Shown in pieces: positions 16,510-25,150 of a stretch of DNA of 44,744 nt. The notes beneath the pieces are model-generated. The model was not told the DNA's origin, ran no database searches, and saw nothing but the letters and a program-made list of their open reading frames with translations. Source of the DNA: Deltaproteobacteria bacterium (GTDB taxonomy: Bacteria; Desulfobacterota; Syntrophia; Syntrophales; UBA5619); contig JAJFTY010000240.1 of assembly GCA_021372695.1 (NCBI GenBank), positions 1 through 44,744 on the forward strand. The letters run 5' to 3'. The number at the start of each line of letters is the position of its first letter. The stretch's first letter is position 1. Made by a program: the position numbers and the translations under genes.

Positions 16510-17361
16510 TCAGCGGCTGGTCCGGATGCGCTGCGTCTCCTCGCAGAACTCCGCGGCAGACGCTTTGCCCTGCTTGGCCGTGATCGTCACCCCCCGTACC
16601 TTTCCCCCCATATCCTGCGACCGGGTCGTCACCCGGTACACACTGCCTTCGGCCTGGGTGTCGATCGCCCCCAACTCCTCCGTGCTTCCGTAGACGACGA
16701 CGTTCTCCTCGCCGAAGGGGGGGCTCACCTCCAGATCGAAACGGTCGCTGCCGGAAGGGATCTCGTAGATGGTCCCGGCGTCGAAATAGGCGTTCGACCG
16801 GTAGGGATTGGGCAGGAGCTGGATCGTCCCGCCCTGGACGTCCCGGTAGAGCACGCGGGCGTAGAAGGGCTTGTTCCCCTGGATGTAGATCTTGATCTTT
16901 TCCCCCTGACGGTATGCGGACTTGTCGGTCCACAATCGCACCTTCAACGGCGTGGCCGGATCCAGGGCAGACTCCTTCGTCTTCGCGGCCTCCTGCAACA
17001 CCTTTTCATCGGGAACGATTTCGGCCTTGATTCTGATCCGGTAGCAGTCGCCGGAATGGGAATCTCTGAACCAGGATTTTTCCAGCTCCTGAACGACTTT
17101 CACCGTCGCCTGCGCGTAGGCGTTGACTAGGTCCTTCTCGACGGCGGAATCACGGACCCGGGTCTCACTTTTCAGGTAGGTCACGGCCCTTTCCGCTGCG
17201 TTCCGTTTGGCATCGGCCATGGCCAGGAGCTCTGTCTGCTTCCTCGACCTGTCGTCTCCCATGCAGGCATTGCCCTCGACATCGACGATGGTCGATTGAC
17301 CGGCGTGAAGGGCGGATGACATCCAGAGGAAAAGGAGTGAGATGAGGAGAGTCTTCTTCAT
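16510..17361 (-). CDS. Exported DUF4384-domain protein
   Basis: 283 residues with a signal peptide (MKKTLLISLLFLWMSSALHA). Residues 25-130 include an Ala-rich helical segment (MADAKRNAAERAVTYL) typical of envelope proteins. From about 140 there is a DUF4384-like domain (VRLWTDKSAYRQGEKIKIYI, then ARVLYRDVQGGTIQLLPN). The fold is thought to be beta-rich and is often linked to caspase-like or kinase modules. The ATG at 17361 gives a clean signal peptide with GGAG 9 bases upstream; in-frame ATGs further upstream extend it by up to 24 codons. It probably forms an operon with the caspase-like lipoprotein. Biochemical role unknown. Confidence 0.8.
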   Translation of the reverse strand: MKKTLLISLLFLWMSSALHAGQSTIVDVEGNACMGDDRSRKQTELLAMADAKRNAAERAVTYLKSETRVRDSAVEKDLVNAYAQATVKVVQELEKSWFRDSHSGDCYRIRIKAEIVPDEKVLQEAAKTKESALDPATPLKVRLWTDKSAYRQGEKIKIYIQGNKPFYARVLYRDVQGGTIQLLPNPYRSNAYFDAGTIYEIPSGSDRFDLEVSPPFGEENVVVYGSTEELGAIDTQAEGSVYRVTTRSQDMGGKVRGVTITAKQGKASAAEFCEETQRIRTSR

Positions 17362-17454
17362 GGTGGCCAGCTCCATCTCGGTTTCGGGGATGACGCTTTG
17401 GCGGATTCTGACAACATTGATATCCCGTGTCAAGAAGAGAGGTGGGTTCGCTGA

Positions 17455-18108
17455 TCAGACCAGGCGGATCGAAAAGGCGATCATGAACTGGCCGATGAAA
17501 TAGAGGGGCAGTCCGACGGCCCGGTTGAAGAAAGTGCGGGCCAGGAAGCGCTGGCGGGCCACGAAAATGTCCGAAGCGTAGAAGAGCAGCGCTCCGGAAA
17601 AGGCAAGGGCCCGGCCCGGAAAGCGGACCGTTTCGGTGTCGAAGAGCGTTGCGGCGCCGATGACCATCGCGGTAATGACCGCGACGTAGGCGAGTACCGG
17701 GACGAGCATCTTTCCCAGGTGGGGGCGGAGCCAGGCGAAGACGGCGACGCTGACCAGAAGGAGCGGCGCGATGACGACCCAGCTTCCCCTGCCCGGCCCG
17801 GCCAGGGAGAAAAATGCGACCGCATAGAGGACGTGTCCGGCCAGGAAGGAGACGAGTCCCGCGAGAAAGGGCCCCTTCCTGTCGAAAAAGATCAGGAAGA
17901 TATCGCCCGCCATACAGAGGATCAGGCCGCCCAGGATCCAGGCGAAGTATCCGGGATCTGAACGCGGCCCGGAGAGGGCCGTTACGATGAACAGGGCCGA
18001 GAGAAAGGGCTTCGTCGAGAGAAGCCCCCGGGTCGACTCCCTTTTATCGGCAACGAGGAGCCCCGCAAGAAGGAGCACGGCCGCAGAGAGAATCAGGGTG
18101 ATCGTCAT
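17455..18108 (-). CDS. YhhN/lysoplasmalogenase-family membrane protein
   Basis: 217 residues with about eight membrane segments and YhhN (TMEM86) motifs: STKPFLSALFI near the start, CMAGDIFLIF, FLAGHVLYAVAFF, and YASDIFVARQRFL close to the C-terminus. TMEM86B hydrolyses the vinyl-ether bond of lysoplasmalogens, and plasmalogens occur in many anaerobes, so this activity is plausible but unproven. It lies 68 bp after cysE on the same strand with a good ribosome site (AAAGGAG). Confidence 0.85.
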   Translation of the reverse strand: MTITLILSAAVLLLAGLLVADKRESTRGLLSTKPFLSALFIVTALSGPRSDPGYFAWILGGLILCMAGDIFLIFFDRKGPFLAGLVSFLAGHVLYAVAFFSLAGPGRGSWVVIAPLLLVSVAVFAWLRPHLGKMLVPVLAYVAVITAMVIGAATLFDTETVRFPGRALAFSGALLFYASDIFVARQRFLARTFFNRAVGLPLYFIGQFMIAFSIRLV

Positions 18109-18176
18109 CCATTCACTCCTTTACGAGATATCAGAAGAGCGGTTGCAGGATCAGGGGAATCGTATCCCGGAAGAAA

Positions 18177-19127
18177 TCAAGGCGTCTTCATGCCGAAGGC
18201 CAGCTCCGGATTTTTCAGGAATACCTGCGAGTCGGGCGGCACGGAGCGGGTGATCCAGACGTTGCCGCCGATGACCGAGCGGGCGCCGATCACGGTTTCC
18301 CCCCCGAGCACCGTGGCATTGGCGTAGATGATCACGTCGTCCTCGATCGTCGGGTGGCGCTTCTTGCTCCTGAGGGCCTCGACCTCCTCCCGTCCCAGGG
18401 AGAGAGCGCCCAGGGTCACCCCCTGGTAGATCCGGACCCGGTCGCCGATGACTGCGGTCTCGCCGATGACGACGCCCGTTCCGTGATCGATGAAGAACCC
18501 CTCACCGATGCGGGCGCCGGGATGGATGTCGATTCCGGTCCGGCCATGGGCGGCCTCGGTCATGATCCGGGGGATCAGGGGGATCTCAAGTTCGTAGAGC
18601 CGGTGAGCGATCCGGTAGACGGTGACGGCAAAGAGGCCCGGATAACTGAAGATGATCTCATCGTAGCCCCGGGCCGCGGGGTCCCCGGCGTAGGCGGCGC
18701 GAATGTCCTTGGCGAGCCCCTCCCGCAATGGGACCAGGCTGCGGAGGAATTCGACGGCGGCCTTCTCTCCCCGTTCCGTGCAGTTCGTGCAGGGTTCGTT
18801 GTGGCGGAGGCAGTCATGGCGGATGGCGAGCGTGATCTGTTCGGAGAGCTCCTCGAAGAGGGCGGTCGCCTCCTGCCCCAGGTAGTAGCCCACGTTCACC
18901 GGGTCGAGCCGCGCCTGGACGAAGTAGCCCGGATAGAGGATGTCGCCGATCCGGCGGAGCATGGCCAGAACCGCCGCGCGGGAAGGGATGGGCTCCGCGC
19001 TGACGTGGTCGAAGCAGCCCCGGTTGCTGCACGTCGCGACGAGATCCTCGACGATTGCGGGGATCTCCTCACGGCACGCCTGGGTCGAGGCACGGTCCGT
19101 CCGGCACTGATCGATCGGTTCGCTCAT
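18177..19127 (-). CDS. cysE: Serine O-acetyltransferase
   Basis: 316 residues. The C-terminal left-handed beta-helix carries hexapeptide repeats, including GIDIHPGARIGEGFFIDHG with the active-site histidines H202 and H215, and VIGETAVIGDRVRIYQGVTLGA. It transfers acetyl from acetyl-CoA to serine, giving O-acetylserine for cysteine synthesis. The N-terminal half is longer than in E. coli and has a cysteine cluster (C105, C113, C116), as in the longer anaerobe-type enzymes. It follows nifS by 12 bp, so cysteine supply is tied to its use as sulfur donor for Fe-S assembly. Confidence 0.94.
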   Translation of the reverse strand: MSEPIDQCRTDRASTQACREEIPAIVEDLVATCSNRGCFDHVSAEPIPSRAAVLAMLRRIGDILYPGYFVQARLDPVNVGYYLGQEATALFEELSEQITLAIRHDCLRHNEPCTNCTERGEKAAVEFLRSLVPLREGLAKDIRAAYAGDPAARGYDEIIFSYPGLFAVTVYRIAHRLYELEIPLIPRIMTEAAHGRTGIDIHPGARIGEGFFIDHGTGVVIGETAVIGDRVRIYQGVTLGALSLGREEVEALRSKKRHPTIEDDVIIYANATVLGGETVIGARSVIGGNVWITRSVPPDSQVFLKNPELAFGMKTP

Positions 19128-19139
19128 TTCCGATACCTT

Positions 19140-20321
19140 TTAAACGCTCGTGCAGGCCTGGCCCACCGAGGTCCAGTAGGGGGACATGCCGCGGAGCCTC
19201 TCGATGATGGGGGGCAGCTTCTCGATCACGAAATCGATCTCTGCCGGCGTGTTGTAGACGCTCAGGCTGAACCGGATGGAGCCGTGGGCCATGGTGAAGG
19301 GGACGCCCATGGCGCGCAGGACGTGTGACGGCTGCAGGGAGCCCGAAGTACACGCCGATCCGGACGAGGCGCAGATGCCGTACTCGTTCATCAGCAGGAG
19401 GATGCCTTCGCCCTCGACGAACTCGAAACTGATGTTCGTGGTGTTGGGGAGGCGTTCTTCGGTATCGCCGTTCACCCGGCTCTGCGGGATGCGGGCCAGC
19501 AGGGTCTTCTCCAGCCGGTCGCGCAGCTCTTTCACCGCCGTGTTCTCCCGGGCGATGTGGCCGGCCGCCAGTTCGCAGGCCTTGCCGAGCCCGACGATGC
19601 TCGGGGTGTTCTCCGTGCCGCCCCGGCGGCCCTTCTCCTGATGTCCTCCGATGAGGAACGGAGAGAACCGCGTCCCCTTGCGGATGTAGAGCACGCCGAT
19701 CCCCTTGGGCGCATGAAGCTTGTGGCCGGAGAAGGAGAGCATGTCGATCGCATTCTTCTCCATCTTGATCGGCACCTTGCCGAGCGCCTGCACGGCATCG
19801 GTATGGAACAGGATTCCCCGTTCATGGGCCAGCTCCGCCGCCTTCTCCACCGGGAAGATGACGCCGGTTTCGTTGTTGGCCCACATGAGGCTGACCACCG
19901 CCGTATCGGGGGTGAGGCTTGCGACGTACTGCTCCATGTCGAGAATGCCGTTCTTGTCCACCGGCAGTTCCGTGACCCGGTAGCCCTTGCCGGCGAGGTT
20001 GGCGCAGAGGGATTTGATGGCCGGGTGCTCGACCCGGCTCGTCACGATGTGGCGCTTGTCCGGATAGGTGGTCAGGGCCGAGCGGATGGCGGCGTTGTCG
20101 CTCTCCGTCCCGCAGCTCGTGAAGACGACCTCGTCGGGGGTCGCGCCGATCAGCGATGCGACCTGTTCGCGGGCGTCCCGGATCTTCTGGGCGACCTGGC
20201 CGCCGAAGGAGTGCATGCTGGAGGGGTTGCCGTAGAGCTCATGAAAATAGGGGAGCATCGCCTCCAGCACCTCGGAGGCCACCTGGGTCGTGGCGTTGTT
20301 GTCCAGATAGATGGTCTTCAT
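19140..20321 (-). CDS. nifS: Cysteine desulfurase NifS
   Basis: 393 residues, fold-type I PLP enzyme. PLP lysine K201 is in SFSGHKLHAPKG, the active-site cysteine C324 is in SSGSACTSGSLQPSHVL, and the N-terminus YLDNNATTQVA is typical. It removes sulfur from cysteine as an enzyme persulfide and passes it to the NifU scaffold. The open frame continues upstream into nifU, but the ATG at 20321 overlaps the nifU stop as ATGA and gives the standard N-terminus. No nitrogenase genes are in view, so it probably serves general Fe-S assembly, as in epsilonproteobacteria and many anaerobes. Confidence 0.96.
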   Translation of the reverse strand: MKTIYLDNNATTQVASEVLEAMLPYFHELYGNPSSMHSFGGQVAQKIRDAREQVASLIGATPDEVVFTSCGTESDNAAIRSALTTYPDKRHIVTSRVEHPAIKSLCANLAGKGYRVTELPVDKNGILDMEQYVASLTPDTAVVSLMWANNETGVIFPVEKAAELAHERGILFHTDAVQALGKVPIKMEKNAIDMLSFSGHKLHAPKGIGVLYIRKGTRFSPFLIGGHQEKGRRGGTENTPSIVGLGKACELAAGHIARENTAVKELRDRLEKTLLARIPQSRVNGDTEERLPNTTNISFEFVEGEGILLLMNEYGICASSGSACTSGSLQPSHVLRAMGVPFTMAHGSIRFSLSVYNTPAEIDFVIEKLPPIIERLRGMSPYWTSVGQACTSV

Positions 20322-21142
20322 GGGGCCACCTCCTCGATGTTCAGGTCGGGTGAAACCAGATCCCGGAGCTTCGCCTCGACGAAGTTCTTCAGGGTGATGT
20401 CGGAGGCTTTGCACGAGGCGCAGGCGCCCCGGGTCGCCACGATCACGCGGTTCCCGATCACGTCGATCAGCTCGATGTTGCCGCCGTCATGCTTGAGCGA
20501 GGGCCGGATCTCCCGTTCGAGGGCCTCTTCGATCATCTTGATCTTCTGGATGTTCGTCAGCTTCGGCGCAGCCGCCGGCTTGGCCTCGGCCCGCACCCGG
20601 TCGATGATCTGCTGGATGGCGTCCTTGCAGTTGCCGCAGCCGCCGCCCGCCTTGGTGTAATTGGTAACCTCCTCGACCGTTGTCAGGTTGTTTTCCAGGA
20701 CGGCCCGCTCGATCTCCCGATCGGTCACCCCGAAGCATTCGCAGATGATCTTCGCCCCCGGCTCGGTGGACGGCGCCCCGCGGTAATTCTCGATCGCTTT
20801 TTCGAGCGCCTCCTTGCCCATGACGCTGCAATGCATCTTCTCATCGGGGAGGCCCCCCAGGTAGGCGGCGATGTCCCGGTTGGAAACCTTGGCGGCCTCC
20901 TCGAGCGTCATCCCCTTGATGATCTCGGTCAGCGCCGAAGAGGACGCGATGGCGCTGGCGCAGCCGAAGGTCTTGAATTTCGCCTCCTTGATCCGCTTGT
21001 TCTCGTCGAGTTTGAACGAAAGTTTCAGCGCGTCGCCGCAGGCGATGGAACCGACCTCCGCGACGCCGTCCGGATTTTCCACTTCCCCGACGTTCCTGGG
21101 GTTGAGAAAATGTTCTTTGACCTTCTCCGTATACTCCCACAT
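20318..21142 (-). CDS. nifU: Fe-S cluster scaffold protein NifU (three-domain)
   Basis: 274 residues with the full three-domain layout. The IscU-like N-terminus has C35, C61 and C105, which hold the transient cluster. The central BFD-like [2Fe-2S] domain has C134, C136, C169 and C172. The C-terminal Nfu domain has C241-x-x-C244. It receives sulfur from NifS and assembles [2Fe-2S] and [4Fe-4S] clusters. The start is supported by a GAGGAG ribosome site. It is the first gene of the nifU-nifS-cysE operon, with a consensus promoter about 130 bp upstream. Confidence 0.96.
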   Translation of the reverse strand: MWEYTEKVKEHFLNPRNVGEVENPDGVAEVGSIACGDALKLSFKLDENKRIKEAKFKTFGCASAIASSSALTEIIKGMTLEEAAKVSNRDIAAYLGGLPDEKMHCSVMGKEALEKAIENYRGAPSTEPGAKIICECFGVTDREIERAVLENNLTTVEEVTNYTKAGGGCGNCKDAIQQIIDRVRAEAKPAAAPKLTNIQKIKMIEEALEREIRPSLKHDGGNIELIDVIGNRVIVATRGACASCKASDITLKNFVEAKLRDLVSPDLNIEEVAP

Positions 21143-21274
21143 AGTGCGCTCCTCTAAGATTTTCTCCGGCGCCAGCAGACTGGTCGCTCGGTGACGACAT
21201 TAACCAGCAAGGCAAGCACAAACCAGTGACGGAGCGCCGTTTGCCGCAGACCGGCGTCCCTGCCACGGGTTCGT

Positions 21275-21303
21275 ATCTTAAGTCCGGGAGGGCGGATTGT
21301 CAA
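21275..21303 (-). promoter_or_regulatory. Consensus sigma70 promoter of nifU-nifS-cysE
   Basis: On the minus strand a perfect TTGACA (21298-21303), a 17-bp spacer and TAAGAT (21275-21280). The predicted start near 21268 gives a 5' leader of about 125 bases before nifU. The leader is GC-rich and could fold, including a small CCAG-TCTG-CTGG stem near the gene. I recognise no riboswitch class and no clear IscR box. Confidence 0.65.
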
Positions 21304-21427
21304 CGGATCATGGCAAGGGGAAATCCTGCTGTCCCATTCAGATTCAGACCAATGATGCTTTTGATATGCGGTGGAACATGTTCCGGGACATTGAACCGCG
21401 CGCGGTGTGAAGCGGCCCGATGTTCGT

Positions 21428-23716
21428 TCAGCGAAGGTCCGCCAGGATCTGGAGGACGAAAATGAGTTCCTGGACGCCTATTTCACTATCTTCGTTTACG
21501 TCGGCGCCGGAAGCTGCGTAATCGGTGCGCAGCGACCCGGCCACGTCCAGCCCCGCCAGGACCCTCTGAGCCACGACGGCATCCTTCAAATCGACCCTCC
21601 CCGAATCGTCGAGGTCCCCCCGGGGTGGCGCATCAATGACCCTGACGTGGACATACGTTTCTCCGTAACCGCTCAGGACCGGGCCCTCTCTGGCTATGAA
21701 GCAGATGGAAAACGCGCCGTGGGAGTAGCTATCCTCATATAGCCTGTGGGAGGGCCGCCAGGAAAAAGCTCCGGTTATCGGGTCCAAGGTTGCCCCTTCC
21801 GGGAAAGAATAATAGGGGATCTCGTAGGTGACGTCGTCTCCGTCCGGGTCCGAAGCGGAGACGGTAAAACGGAGAAGCTGGCCCTCGGCAATGGACTTCT
21901 CCTCAATCCATTGGAAGCGGGGGACCTCATCGCCAAACTCCATCCAGAGTTTCCCTGCTCCGCGGACGTTGGGGTCCGAAGGCGTTCCCAGGCCCGTTTT
22001 TGCCCATTTTCCCAAATAGTATCGTATTTGATCTGGCTGGATATTCCGATGGAGCGACTTGAGCAGGGCGGCGGCACCGGCCACGTGGGGTGCGGCCGCC
22101 GAGGTTCCTTCGAACGATGTACCGTAGGCATACGTACCGTAGGTGTAGGTGCTGACCTTGTCGGGGGCGACGAGGTTCGGTTTCGAGAGGCCGCCACTTC
22201 CGGCCCAGGCGTTCGTGGGACCGCGGGAACTGTACTGCTCGACGTAGCCGGCGTCCTGGTTGAACGCCCCGACGGCAAGGACGCTCGCCGCATCTGCGGG
22301 CTCCATGATCGACCCGGCCGAGGTTGCCATGACGGGTTCAATGATCGAAACATTTGAGATGCCGAAAAAAGCGCTGTTGCCCAGCAGGGCGATCTCCAGT
22401 TCCTTCCCGGCCGGCGAATCCGGCTTCCGGGTAACGACCAGCTCAAAGTACCGGTAGGTCTGGTTGCCCGGAATGTCGAAGACGAGTTCCTCGACAGGGG
22501 GCTGGGAACCGTCTTGCGTCCCCGCGGAGCAGCCGACCAGGGCGCCGCGGGTCCTTGACGGGTAATCGTAGTTGTACAGGCAGAAGTCATAGTCCGTCGT
22601 GGCGAAAGGCCAGTCGTTCCACCGCATGATAACGGTCACCTCGCCATCCTCGGGATTGCCGTCGTCGTCGCAGGCCCCGATGCCGATCAATCTATTCCCC
22701 TGTATCCCTGCCGCGAATTCGTGGACATTGTCCCCGTCGGCGTCGGTGAAGACCCCCTCCCAGTGGGTTCCCAACTCAACGCCGTTTTCGACGTAGATGC
22801 CGCCATTTCCTGCGGCGGCCACGACCACGACGCCGTTGGCCCGTGCCGCGTCACAGGCGTCATGGATCGGACCTGTGCCATTGCCGGGACCACTTCCGAA
22901 GGTGACGATGGACAGGTTGACGACGTGGACCCCCTGTTCGATACAGTAGGCGAAAGCATCATAGAGGTCCTGCTCGTCGGCGACCTTCAGCAGGTGAAGC
23001 TCCGCGTCCGGGGCCATGTCGTGGACGATCTCCGCACATGCCGTGCCATGTTTGTACTGGGTTTCCAGCCCGCGGCCCGTGAAGTCGCGGGTGACCACGT
23101 TCGGCGGCAGATCTCCGGAGGTTTTGGCGGCCGTCAGGCCCTTGAACCCGATATCGATAACCGCCACCTTGACGCCTGCCCCCCCGTATCCGATCCTGGG
23201 GTAGTAAGCCCCATTGCTGAGTGCGACTCCTTCACTGGTGACGCTCGTGGGGTGGAATCTGTGCGGCAGGCGGGCGAAGCGGATGTTGGGGTTGGCATTG
23301 AGGAGAGTTTCGATCCGATCCGGTGGGAGCTCTGCTGCGATCAGGTTCGACATTTGCCGCAGGATCCTGCCGCCCAGGGAGACGATCTCATCGGGATCGA
23401 ATGGCGTTCCCTCCGCGGTCTCGAACATGACCCGGATCCGGTCCCGAGCAGCGTCCATGGGAAGCCTTCCGCCCCTGGCCTGCCCCGCGGCTTTTCGGTC
23501 GATCAGGCGTTCCAGCGCGGAGGAGATCCTGTCACTGCTCTTGATTAGCCCTGCCTCCACAGGGGACCCATTCGTCAGGGGAGCATCTACTTTGACATGG
23601 ATCTCTGCCGGAGGCTGGAGTGCGCCGCCGGGTGCTTCCGCAGCATTGGAGATCCCCGCAAGCCCCGTGGCAAGCAGGGCTATAAACCCCAGGACGGTCT
23701 GGAACCGTGAGGGCAT
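21428..23716 (-). CDS. Exported subtilisin-like serine protease with dockerin-like tail
   Basis: 762 residues from the ATG at 23716, which begins a signal peptide (MPSRFQTVLGFIALLATGLAGISNAAEA). The S8 catalytic triad is complete: D188 (VAVIDIG), H223 (YKHGTACAEI) and S539 (FEGTSAAAPHVAGAAALLKS). An insertion between His and Ser carries DADGDN and DDDGNPEDG loops that may bind Ca2+. Residues 605-695 look like a cadherin/Ig-type domain (SASDPDGDDVTY). Residues 699-762 form a dockerin-like pair (GDLDDSGRVDLKDAV and ADVNEDSEIGVQELI). The frame is open to 23989, but the consensus promoter and signal peptide favour 23716, although its ribosome site is weak. The closing module closely resembles that of the propeller protein at 27543. 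Confidence 0.93.
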   Translation of the reverse strand: MPSRFQTVLGFIALLATGLAGISNAAEAPGGALQPPAEIHVKVDAPLTNGSPVEAGLIKSSDRISSALERLIDRKAAGQARGGRLPMDAARDRIRVMFETAEGTPFDPDEIVSLGGRILRQMSNLIAAELPPDRIETLLNANPNIRFARLPHRFHPTSVTSEGVALSNGAYYPRIGYGGAGVKVAVIDIGFKGLTAAKTSGDLPPNVVTRDFTGRGLETQYKHGTACAEIVHDMAPDAELHLLKVADEQDLYDAFAYCIEQGVHVVNLSIVTFGSGPGNGTGPIHDACDAARANGVVVVAAAGNGGIYVENGVELGTHWEGVFTDADGDNVHEFAAGIQGNRLIGIGACDDDGNPEDGEVTVIMRWNDWPFATTDYDFCLYNYDYPSRTRGALVGCSAGTQDGSQPPVEELVFDIPGNQTYRYFELVVTRKPDSPAGKELEIALLGNSAFFGISNVSIIEPVMATSAGSIMEPADAASVLAVGAFNQDAGYVEQYSSRGPTNAWAGSGGLSKPNLVAPDKVSTYTYGTYAYGTSFEGTSAAAPHVAGAAALLKSLHRNIQPDQIRYYLGKWAKTGLGTPSDPNVRGAGKLWMEFGDEVPRFQWIEEKSIAEGQLLRFTVSASDPDGDDVTYEIPYYSFPEGATLDPITGAFSWRPSHRLYEDSYSHGAFSICFIAREGPVLSGYGETYVHVRVIDAPPRGDLDDSGRVDLKDAVVAQRVLAGLDVAGSLRTDYAASGADVNEDSEIGVQELIFVLQILADLR

Positions 23717-23885
23717 CAATTTCGCGGCTGTCCCACTGTCGCGGGCACATACCGTACCAGCTCTATGCTGCCGTTTTATCTGGATGATTGTGGATATCAA
23801 ATCTCCCCCTGGGGCGCTGCCCAGATGCCTGGGATGACCCGCTGCTGCCCTTCTGTGCCGGTTGAGATCGATCCTATGGGGGAGC

Positions 23886-23914
23886 ACATTATGCGATAGG
23901 ACATTCGATGTCAA
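23886..23914 (-). promoter_or_regulatory. Consensus promoter of the subtilase gene
   Basis: On the minus strand TTGACA (23909-23914), a 17-bp spacer and TAATGT (23886-23891). The predicted start near 23879 gives a leader of about 160 bases that contains a CCCAGGCATCTGGG hairpin. This argues that the upstream extension of the frame (to 23989) is not translated. The rest of 23717-24035 holds no recognisable gene. Confidence 0.62.
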
Positions 23915-24035
23915 GAAGATCGGCAGGGGAGCAAAACCGCCAGGCAAACGATCCTGACGGATCAGAGCGGCCATCCGGAGGCCGGTCACTCATCTCCCGG
24001 ATCGCGCGGAACGACGCCGGCCTTCGGAGGCTGCG

Positions 24036-25150
24036 CTAGGGCCGGCCCGGTCTCTCCTTTGTCTCCGGTTGCGCTCCCTTCTGTTCCGGTTTGACCGGCT
24101 CGGATGGTGCCGGCCTTGCCGGGGCGCGCTCGACCCTCGGCGCGGCCGGTTCGGGCATCGCCGGCCTGGAGGGCGCCACCCTTTCCGCGGGTGCCGCGGG
24201 CTGAACGGGCCGTGCCGGTTCGGGCCTGACCGGTGCGACCTGCGGCGCTGCCGGCGCCGGCATCATCGGCCTGGCGGGAATGGCCCGTTCGGACGGCATC
24301 GCGGGCTGCGTCGGCTGAGATGGCCTGACCGGTGCGACCTGTGGCGCCGCCGGTGCAGGTCTGGCGGGAATCACCCGCTCGGACGGCATCGCCGGTTGCG
24401 GCTGCGGCTGAGTCATAGGCCTGGCCGGTGCCGCCCGTTCACCCTTGGGTGCGGGCGGTGTGGGCTGGGCCGGTATGACCCGCTCGGCCGGGGTTGAGGG
24501 CTGCGGCTGCTGCGGCCCAGTCGGTCTTGCCGGTGTAACGCGGCCGCTTCCCGGCGCGGCCGGTTCGGGTGGCGTGGCTCTCTCGGGGATCGCCCGTTCG
24601 GCTGGTCTGGTCGGCTGCCCCGGTTGTGCGGGCTTCGCCGGTGCGACACCGCCGGTTCCGGGTGTTCCCCACGCGGGCGGCGGGGTCGCAGGAGTCGACG
24701 GCTGAGCAGGCTGCGCGGGCTGGGCCGGCGTAACACGGCCCGCTCCGGGGGTTCCCCGCTCGCCGGACGGTGCCGGTTGCCTCGGTCGTGCGGGTTGTGT
24801 CGGGGCCACGGTTTCAGGTGTCCCTCGCTCGGGCCTGGCAGGAGCGACCCGCTCGCCTGGTTGGACAGGCTGCCCGGGCTGTGCAGGCTGGACCGGTGCA
24901 ACGCGTCCGGCGTCCGGCTTCCCCTGTTCGGGCCGCTCGCGCCTGGAAGGGGGGGCTACCCGTTCGCCGGATTGGGGCGGCTGCCCGGGTCTCGCCGGCA
25001 TGACACGACCGGTCCCGGGCGCCTCACGTCCTGGGGGTGCCGGACTGGCGGGGGCCACGCGCTCGCCCGGCCGGGGCTGTTGCCCGGGCCGGGAAGGCTG
25101 CGCCGGTACGATGGTTCCCGGCACTTCCCGCCCGGTGGGTGCCGGGGCGC
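24036..25150 (-). repeat. Degenerate tandem repeats coding the Pro-rich tail
   Basis: The 3' third of the gene repeats, imperfectly, units reading like GERVAPARP, xPGTGRVxPAxP, AQPGQPxQPGERV and APQVAPVRP. The DNA shows matching GC-rich repeats such as GGCCTGGCGGGAAT (near 24265 and again near 24360). The tail is positively charged and proline-rich, likely extended and suited to span the cell wall or bind polyanions. Repeat number may vary between strains. Confidence 0.7.
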
